From assembly GCA_002238445.1 (NCBI GenBank), contig MPML01000019.1, forward strand, positions 1-64,000: 64,000 nucleotides of DNA. Reading direction: 5' to 3'. This document shows positions 58,860 through 64,000 of the stretch, in pieces. Origin of the DNA: Caldilineaceae bacterium bin5 (GTDB taxonomy: Bacteria > Chloroflexota > Anaerolineae > Caldilineales > Caldilineaceae). The translations under genes and the position numbers were made by a program. Positions within the stretch are counted from its first letter, which is position 1, and each line of letters opens with the position of its first letter. The notes under the pieces are model-generated. The model searched no databases, was not told where the DNA came from, and worked only from the letters and a program-made list of their open reading frames with translations.

Positions 58860-59864
58860 TTAGGCGACCGCATTGTCACACAGTGTTGCAAGCAGCGCGT
58901 CCCCCCGGAAGGGAGCCCAAACCCTCCCATTGACGGGCCCCTCCACAGGTGCCTCCTCCCGCCACTCCAGCGCTTCGTCCAACCAGAGCACCCTGTCTTC
59001 AGTCTCCAGCAGGTAGGGAACGCCCCACTCCGCCGTCCCCCGCATGAAATTGAATGCTCGCCGGGCATGCCAGTTGGCATCGAGGGCAAAGTATTCTGCT
59101 GACGGAGCCGGCATATAACTGCCCCCTTTGGGCTGGGGCCGCCGCACTGCCTGCCCTTGCGCTGCCGCTACTATCACCTCCGCCAGCAAATCACCACCGG
59201 CCGACGCACAAAGTGATTCGGCCTCCGGACCGCCCATGCCTTCGGCGAACTGCACGGCCCGTTGCCCGGCAATGTCTCCGGTATCAAGGCCCGCGTCCAT
59301 CCAATGTACCGTTACGCCGGTCGATACTTCCCCAGCCCGAAACTGCCAGAAGAGAGGAAAAGGACCCCTGTACGCGGGCAACAACGAGGGATGGACATTC
59401 AGAAAGCCCTGCCTGGGAATGCCCAGCACACGCGGCGGTATGATTCGATTCCAACAGGCCACGCAGGCGATGTCCAGAGACTGACCAGTTAACCACTTCA
59501 CGACTTCCGGGTCGCCTATGTCATTACATTCAAATGTAGGAATCCCCGCCTGCATGGCAAGGCCCAGCGTACTCGCCGGTACCTGGACTGCGGCCCGCCT
59601 GAGTTCGGCGGCCGTATTCTGCCCGCCTGCGCTACTGTCATCCATTCCAGGCAGCGCAACATTGACCCTTGCGTTCGTTAGAGGAAGTTCGAGCGATTCT
59701 GCCGGCGACACGCCTGATTCGCCCCCAACCTGAACCGCCGGCTGCAGCTCGCGAAACCGTTGCCCGTTGAGTAGGACAGCGACCACCGAAACCCCTGCCG
59801 CCAGAAGCCTTTCCAGCACAATGCAGCTGAATGGGCCCTCCATTCCCAAGAGAAGCGTACGCAT
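58860..59864 (-). CDS. Formyltransferase-family protein (Fmt-like)
   Basis: 334 residues. The core NVHPSLLPAYRG (156-167; Asn156, His158) and MDAGLDTGD (189-197) match the active site of methionyl-tRNA formyltransferase and related formyltransferases. The N-terminal half deviates: it has no clear SLLPLG-type start and contains an insert near 40-100. It is unlikely to be the housekeeping Fmt; a formyl-sugar or other small-molecule role is possible. ATG at 59864; a longer frame reaches 59936. Confidence 0.78.
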   Translation of the reverse strand: MRTLLLGMEGPFSCIVLERLLAAGVSVVAVLLNGQRFRELQPAVQVGGESGVSPAESLELPLTNARVNVALPGMDDSSAGGQNTAAELRRAAVQVPASTLGLAMQAGIPTFECNDIGDPEVVKWLTGQSLDIACVACWNRIIPPRVLGIPRQGFLNVHPSLLPAYRGPFPLFWQFRAGEVSTGVTVHWMDAGLDTGDIAGQRAVQFAEGMGGPEAESLCASAGGDLLAEVIVAAAQGQAVRRPQPKGGSYMPAPSAEYFALDANWHARRAFNFMRGTAEWGVPYLLETEDRVLWLDEALEWREEAPVEGPVNGRVWAPFRGDALLATLCDNAVA

Positions 59865-59869
59865 ATATG

Positions 59870-59899
59870 TTGACACTACCTGTTCGCAGGCCGTATAAT
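59870..59899 (+). promoter_or_regulatory. Near-consensus sigma-70 promoter of yggX
   Basis: TTGACA at 59870-59875, an 18-base spacer and TATAAT at 59894-59899. Both hexamers are perfect. It abuts the start codon of the divergent formyltransferase-like gene. Confidence 0.72.
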
Positions 59900-59940
59900 A
59901 GAGGCCACCGCTTTTCTTACTATAGGTTTGGAGCAAACCA

Positions 59941-60261
59941 ATGGCTCGAATGGTACAGTGCGCAAAGATCGGACAGGAGTTGCCCGGCCTGCCATCGCCC
60001 CCTTACCCCGGCGATTTTGGCCAACGTATATTCGAGAACATCTCGCAAGACGGCTGGGACATGTGGCTGCAATACTCAGTCGTGCTGATCAATCACTATG
60101 GGCTGAGCCTGGGCGACCAACAGTCACGTGAATTCCTGATGCAGCAGATGGAGGAGTTCTTTTTCGGAGAGGGCGCACAGATGCCTGAAGGTTGGACTCC
60201 GGAAGGCACACCTGGCGCGGCCAAAGGCGCTTCCGCCGGCAAAGGCGCGCCGCGGAAGTAA
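59941..60261 (+). CDS. yggX: Fe(II)-trafficking/oxidative protection protein YggX-like
   Basis: 106 residues. MARMVQCAKIGQELPGL, YPGDFGQRIFENIS, LINHYGLSL and MEEFFFGE follow the family along its full length; Cys7, which matters for iron-sulfur protection in enterobacteria, is present. A Gly/Ala/Pro/Lys-rich tail of about 20 residues is extra. GGAG precedes the ATG and a consensus promoter stands upstream. It is best known from proteobacteria, so its presence here may reflect transfer. Confidence 0.93.
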   Translation: MARMVQCAKIGQELPGLPSPPYPGDFGQRIFENISQDGWDMWLQYSVVLINHYGLSLGDQQSREFLMQQMEEFFFGEGAQMPEGWTPEGTPGAAKGASAGKGAPRK

Positions 60262-60270
60262 GGTTCGCCG

Positions 60271-61545
60271 CTACGAAATGAGAGCAAACTCAGGGGCAAT
60301 CTCGAACTGAAGGAACCCGTGCGCTTGTCGCAGCGATTCCTCAACCAGGGCCGGCGACTCGCCCCTTGCGAATATGAAGCCCAAATAAGCATCGCCCTCC
60401 GGTAAGGGCACAAGCGACTGGTCGAGCCGGACGGTAATCTGAACCTCTTCGATTCCCGCCACCGCTTTGGCCGCATCTACCCCATTCACCTTGCGCAGTA
60501 TTCCCGCAGCCGGAATCGGAATCATCATCACGCCTCCCGCCTGCGACTCCCTCTCGAGGTTTTCCAGCGGCAATCCAGTCGCCTGCCGCAGTATCAACTC
60601 CTCCAGCGAGCTGCCGTTGCCGACCTCCATGCCAAACCGCAGAATCCGCGAACACAGACCGCCAATCGAACGCCCAGCGACCTCGACAATCCAAGGTCCG
60701 TTTTCATTTATCCGCAGTTCCGCGTGGATTGGCCCTGTCTGCAACCCCAGGCCCCGCGCCGCGTTCTCTGTCGCATCAACGATAGCGCTCTGCACGTCCT
60801 GCGGCAGCCGTGAAGGGGTAACGTAAATCGTCTCCTCGAAATACGGGCCCTCCAGCGGGTCCGGCTTGTCGAACAGGGCCAGGCAATGCAACTGGTTCCT
60901 GTCGATCAACCCCTCTAACGCGACTTCTACTCCAGGAATGTAGCCTTCGATCAGAAACGGTTGCCCCTCGCCAATCAACGCCGTCAGCCTTCTCACCGCG
61001 GCCGCCAGCTCACATCGCAAGTTCGCTCGAATGACACCCCTGCTTCCGTTCAGCTCCTCTGGCTTGACGACACAGGGATACCCGATCTCTTCCTCCGCCC
61101 GGGCAATGATCGCCTTCATATTGTCGTCCGTCCGAAACTCGGAAAAAGCCGGCACGGGCGCCCCGCACGACGACAACAAAGTACGCATTCGGAACTTGTT
61201 GCGCGCCGCTTCCGATGCCATCTGGTCATTGTGAGCCAAGCCCAACCGTTCCGCGACCAATGCCGCTACGCGGGCGCCGCCGTCATCCAGCGCCAGAACT
61301 GCATCCAGCCTGATGTCGCTTTCAACGCCGTCGCCCAATTTAGTCAGCGTGTTAACAATCTCGTCAGCCGCTTTCCACGGATCCCCAAAGTCAGCGCCAA
61401 GAGCATAGTTCCATTCTTGCGCCAGCAGTTGCGGCAAATCCACAACGATTACAGGTTCGATTCCCAGACGCCCGGCCGCGTCAACATAGGCCTGGGTTCG
61501 GTAGCTATTTGGAGAAGTGAGGAGCAGCACTCGTTTTGGGGACAC
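60271..61545 (-). CDS. ATP-grasp ligase-like protein
   Basis: 424 residues. Order of parts: an N-terminal pre-ATP-grasp domain (KRVLLLTSPNSYRTQAYVDAA), an ATP-grasp core with YPCVVKPEELNGSRGV (near 155-170) and HAELRINENGPWIVEVAGRSIGG (near 265-290), and a C-terminal domain similar to L-amino-acid ligases. Such enzymes join carboxylates to amines at the cost of ATP. Substrates cannot be inferred. It is the last gene of the operon with parA and parB. Confidence 0.82.
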   Translation of the reverse strand: MSPKRVLLLTSPNSYRTQAYVDAAGRLGIEPVIVVDLPQLLAQEWNYALGADFGDPWKAADEIVNTLTKLGDGVESDIRLDAVLALDDGGARVAALVAERLGLAHNDQMASEAARNKFRMRTLLSSCGAPVPAFSEFRTDDNMKAIIARAEEEIGYPCVVKPEELNGSRGVIRANLRCELAAAVRRLTALIGEGQPFLIEGYIPGVEVALEGLIDRNQLHCLALFDKPDPLEGPYFEETIYVTPSRLPQDVQSAIVDATENAARGLGLQTGPIHAELRINENGPWIVEVAGRSIGGLCSRILRFGMEVGNGSSLEELILRQATGLPLENLERESQAGGVMMIPIPAAGILRKVNGVDAAKAVAGIEEVQITVRLDQSLVPLPEGDAYLGFIFARGESPALVEESLRQAHGFLQFEIAPEFALIS

Positions 61546-61581
61546 GCTGCCTTCCTATTGGGGCCCACTACACTCTAGTTG

Positions 61582-62337
61582 TCAGAGGCTGGAAACAAGC
61601 TCCCGCCAGCGCTCTCTCTGTCGCGGCGGCATGCTGTCGAAACTCTCGCCTGCCCCGGCATCCAGTGACCTGGTCTCGTCTGCAGACTCCTGCCGGCTCA
61701 GCCACTCAGCATACCGCACAACCACCGCCTGTTCCTCATCAGATAGTCCAGCCAGCAGAACGCCGGCTGACGCACCGCTATGAAACATCGCTTTACGCTC
61801 TGATGCAGTTATCGTGTTCTGGCCGTCATTGTCACTGACAATAGCATGCCTCAAATTCGCTTGGCTTATATCCTTGAGCAACTCCGCGAAGACAGTCACC
61901 ACCTGGGGATGACATGTGCGCGCCGCCAGCACGGCCGCCCTGCTGAAGCAGTAGTCCCCGGCCAGAATCGTTCCGCCCAGCAGCATATTGTCGATTGAGT
62001 CAGTCTTCTCGGGCTTTAGCAGGAGTCGGTGGATATTCAGGGCAATCTGCAACAGTTCGAGGGCTGCAGCCAGCGCCACCCTGCGCGACGCATCCTCAGC
62101 CGAGTCATGCTCCGGCGCAGCCGCAGCCAGTACCACCCCAGCCAGAATCTGTTTCTCCGCCAGCTCGCTGCGAACGAACTGTGACAGCCCGTCAGGCAGG
62201 TCGGCAATCACCTCGTCCAGCGTCGCGGCGACAAGCTGCTGTTCTGATTGGAGGGTTTCGCCAAACTGTACACCCAATGGGCTTTCCTGTCTACGCTGTT
62301 TTGGAACCGGTTCGACTATCTTGCCCGCAGGCGGCAA
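61582..62337 (-). CDS. Degenerate polyprenyl-synthetase-like protein
   Basis: 251 residues. LELLQIALNIH, GTILAGDYCFSRAAVL and VVTVFAELLKDISQANLR follow the helix order of trans-prenyl diphosphate synthases (ELLH..., AVLAGDYLLARAF). The first metal-binding motif DDxxD, expected just after ALNIH, is replaced by RLLLK, and no second one is found, so it should not be catalytic. It may be an inactive subunit like HepS-type partners. It follows parB by about 30 bases on the same strand. Confidence 0.7.
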   Translation of the reverse strand: MPPAGKIVEPVPKQRRQESPLGVQFGETLQSEQQLVAATLDEVIADLPDGLSQFVRSELAEKQILAGVVLAAAAPEHDSAEDASRRVALAAALELLQIALNIHRLLLKPEKTDSIDNMLLGGTILAGDYCFSRAAVLAARTCHPQVVTVFAELLKDISQANLRHAIVSDNDGQNTITASERKAMFHSGASAGVLLAGLSDEEQAVVVRYAEWLSRQESADETRSLDAGAGESFDSMPPRQRERWRELVSSL

Positions 62338-62366
62338 ATGATTCAGACCTTCGCGTTAGCGCCGGC

Positions 62367-63311
62367 TCAATCCAACGCATCGCCGACGATTTCTCGGTAA
62401 ATCGTCTCCAAATCGTCATCACTGTAGAAGTGAATTACCAGCCTGCCGCTGCCGTCCTCCTTACGATCCAAGCTCACTTTCGTGCTGAGCCTGTCACGAA
62501 AGCGGTTCTCCCAGAGTCGCATCTGCGCCTGCATATGGGACGATTCTTCGACCGGATCCGCCACCGGCGGCCTCTCCTGCCAGCGCCGAACCAGCTCCTC
62601 GGCCTGACGTACGTTTAGCTCACTGGCAACAATCTGGTCAAGCGCCCTCTTAAGATCCTCATCGTTTATCAAGCCCAGCAGCGCACGCGCGTGGCCTGCG
62701 CTGATCAACCCTTCGTTTAGTGCAGCCTGAGCCTCAGCCGGCAGCCCCAGCAAGCGAACCGCGTTGGCCACCGCCGATCGGCTCTTTCCAACCCGGTAGG
62801 CAACTTGGGCCTGAGTCAGTTCAAACCGTTCTAACAAAGTGCTGTAGGCGGCCGCCTCCTCTAACGGGCTGAGATCGTCGCGCTGTAAGTTCTCAACCAG
62901 TGCCAGTTCCAGGAGTTGCTGCGAAGTCGCCTCCCGCACCACAGCCGGAACTGCGGTCAAACCAGCTTGCCGCGCGGCTCGCCAGCGCCTCTCTCCGGTA
63001 ATCAGCCAGTAGCGCTGCGGCTGGTCCGGACGCTCCGTGACAACTACCGGTTGAATAACGCCGTGTGCACGGATCGACGTTTCCAGCTCAGTAAGACTTG
63101 CCGGGTCGAAACGGGTCCGCGGCTGATGGGGATTAGGCTGAATTTCGCCGATGGCAATCTCGCGCGTCCCCTCTTCAACTGTCGGCGCGGCCTGTTCCAC
63201 CTCTTCGGATTCATCGAGAGGAGCTGTTCTGCCGAGCAGCGCGCCTAGTCCACGGCCTAAGCCATGCCTGCGTCGAGCATTCGGGTTATCAGGTCCGGTT
63301 TCTCTGCTCAT
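62367..63311 (-). CDS. parB: Chromosome-partitioning protein ParB
   Basis: 314 residues. A typical N terminus (RHGLGRGLGALLG) recruits ParA; the CTPase/ParB-N domain has NPHQPRTRF and TGERRWRAA (106-112); the helix-turn-helix is near 160-190 with YRVGKSRSAVANAVRLLGLP. It binds parS and loads onto DNA as a CTP-dependent clamp. I see no parS palindrome in the window. Begins 2 bases after parA. Confidence 0.95.
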   Translation of the reverse strand: MSRETGPDNPNARRRHGLGRGLGALLGRTAPLDESEEVEQAAPTVEEGTREIAIGEIQPNPHQPRTRFDPASLTELETSIRAHGVIQPVVVTERPDQPQRYWLITGERRWRAARQAGLTAVPAVVREATSQQLLELALVENLQRDDLSPLEEAAAYSTLLERFELTQAQVAYRVGKSRSAVANAVRLLGLPAEAQAALNEGLISAGHARALLGLINDEDLKRALDQIVASELNVRQAEELVRRWQERPPVADPVEESSHMQAQMRLWENRFRDRLSTKVSLDRKEDGSGRLVIHFYSDDDLETIYREIVGDALD

Positions 63312-63313
63312 AG

Positions 63314-64000
63314 TTAGAAAACTGTAGGATCTGGCGTACCTGCGCCGGGCGTCTCCGGCAGGCCTTCCGAGTTCGCTTCGATGCCGATCGGAAAACGGTC
63401 CATGAACTCGGCCGCCAGCGCTTCATATGCAAGCGCGCCCGCGCTTTCAGGCGCATAGTTCAGGACTGCCAAACCGTGACTAGGTGCCTCGCTCAGACGC
63501 ACCGAACGGGGTATCAGTGTCTCGAAAGTCTCCAAGGGGAAATGCTCGCGAACATCCTCCACCACTTGTGTGCTGAGGTTCGTGCGCGCATCAGACATGG
63601 TAAGCAACACGCCCGCGACCTTGAGGCGACCGTTCAGAACCCGTTGCACCTGCTGTATCGTCTCCAGCAGTTGACTCAATCCCTCCAGAGCCAGATACTC
63701 GCACTGGACCGGGATAATGATCCCGTCGGCGGCGGTCAAGCCGTTAATCGTGATCAAACCCAGGCTCGGCGGGTCATCAATGACCACATAGTCGTATTCG
63801 CAAGTAAGCGGCTGCAACGCCTTCGACAGCAGCTGTTCGCGAGCCATTCTCGCAGCCATCTCGACTTCCGCACCGGCCAGATCAAGATTGGCAGGTAAGA
63901 GGTCAAGCCCATCCAGGCTCGTCGCAGTAATTGCCTCTTGTACCGGACGGTTATCTATCAAAACGTCGTAGAGGCTCGTCCCTGGCTTCCTGGGATCGAT
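63314..64000 (-). CDS. parA: Chromosome-partitioning ATPase ParA (5' end outside the window)
   Basis: The C-terminal 228 or so residues of ParA. The frame stays open to base 64000, where it reads IDPRKPGTSLYDVLIDNRP, so the apparent start at 63961 is not the real one. Walker B-type YDYVVIDDPPSLG and the QCEYLALEGLSQLLET block are present; the Walker A region lies beyond the edge. ATP-dependent partner of ParB. Confidence 0.93.
   Translation of the reverse strand: MDPRKPGTSLYDVLIDNRPVQEAITATSLDGLDLLPANLDLAGAEVEMAARMAREQLLSKALQPLTCEYDYVVIDDPPSLGLITINGLTAADGIIIPVQCEYLALEGLSQLLETIQQVQRVLNGRLKVAGVLLTMSDARTNLSTQVVEDVREHFPLETFETLIPRSVRLSEAPSHGLAVLNYAPESAGALAYEALAAEFMDRFPIGIEANSEGLPETPGAGTPDPTVF

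Noticed and set aside
60119-60135. parS-like site around TCACGTGAA
   Set aside because: Only the central bases match the parS consensus; the outer arms do not, and it is inside yggX.

Overview
The window reads as chromosomal DNA of a GC-rich, free-living heterotrophic bacterium, most likely a member of the Chloroflexota (Caldilineae/Anaerolineae-like). That placement is an inference from gene style: Tat-type lipoprotein sugar-binding proteins, several CUT1 sugar importer parts without an ATPase, ClpC, Era, MutS2 and RecO neighbours, and a ParA/ParB operon. No 16S rRNA gene is present to prove it. Genes are dense on both strands. I see no phage, insertion sequence, CRISPR array or plasmid module.

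Layout. 0.3-8.9 kb: an alditol oxidase-like flavoenzyme with a nucleotidyltransferase gene (minus strand); an SDR, an unknown protein, a HIT protein and a class V aminotransferase-fold enzyme (plus); then an ABC-2 exporter pair (minus) whose two genes are separated by repeats. 9.3-17.5 kb: a SAM-I riboswitch with a very long P3 arm and a terminator, then mtnA, a LOG-family gene, peptidase E, a PfkB (adenosine kinase-like) gene, a GNAT gene, ahcY, metK and a TPR membrane protein; this is an S-adenosylmethionine recycling cluster. 17.7-21.8 kb: tRNA-Pro, tRNA-Gly and tRNA-Met, then era and mutS2. 21.9-27.8 kb: two Wzz-like proteins, a BY-kinase-like protein with a degraded P-loop, rfbA, an unknown gene, rfbB and a GNAT gene, which together look like exopolysaccharide and dTDP-sugar synthesis. 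28-30.8 kb: a K+ channel with RCK domains, recO and a membrane protein. 30.8-33.5 kb: a P1B-4 metal ATPase and a Fur/PerR-type regulator behind two PerR/Fur-like boxes. 33.8-42 kb: clpC, a GNAT gene, an anchored protein, a subtilase with a separate I9-like small protein, and malate synthase.

42-60 kb: a PEP-synthase-like/rifampicin phosphotransferase-type protein, an aldo/keto reductase, a 69-residue membrane protein, then a seven-gene operon: an alkaline-phosphatase-superfamily enzyme and two CUT1 sugar importers arranged as mirror images (permease-permease-binding protein, then binding protein-permease-permease). Opposite lie a formyltransferase-like gene, a mannonate dehydratase-like gene and a dehydrogenase, consistent with uronate or other sugar catabolism. 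60-64 kb: yggX with a near-consensus promoter, and a minus-strand operon of parA (cut by the window edge), parB, a degenerate polyprenyl-synthetase-like gene and an ATP-grasp gene.

Between genes there is a dispersed composite repeat. A GC-rich ~58 bp two-hairpin module occurs three times (near 7.8, 41.8 and 56.2 kb), and a second module of ~130-150 bp occurs twice (near 0.13 and 56.25 kb). The most notable items are the long-armed SAM-I riboswitch on the methionine-cycle cluster, the inactive-looking prenyl synthetase in the par operon, the PerR-box/P1B-4 ATPase unit, the kinase with a broken Walker A motif, and the mirror-image sugar importer operon with a palindrome inside its promoter.
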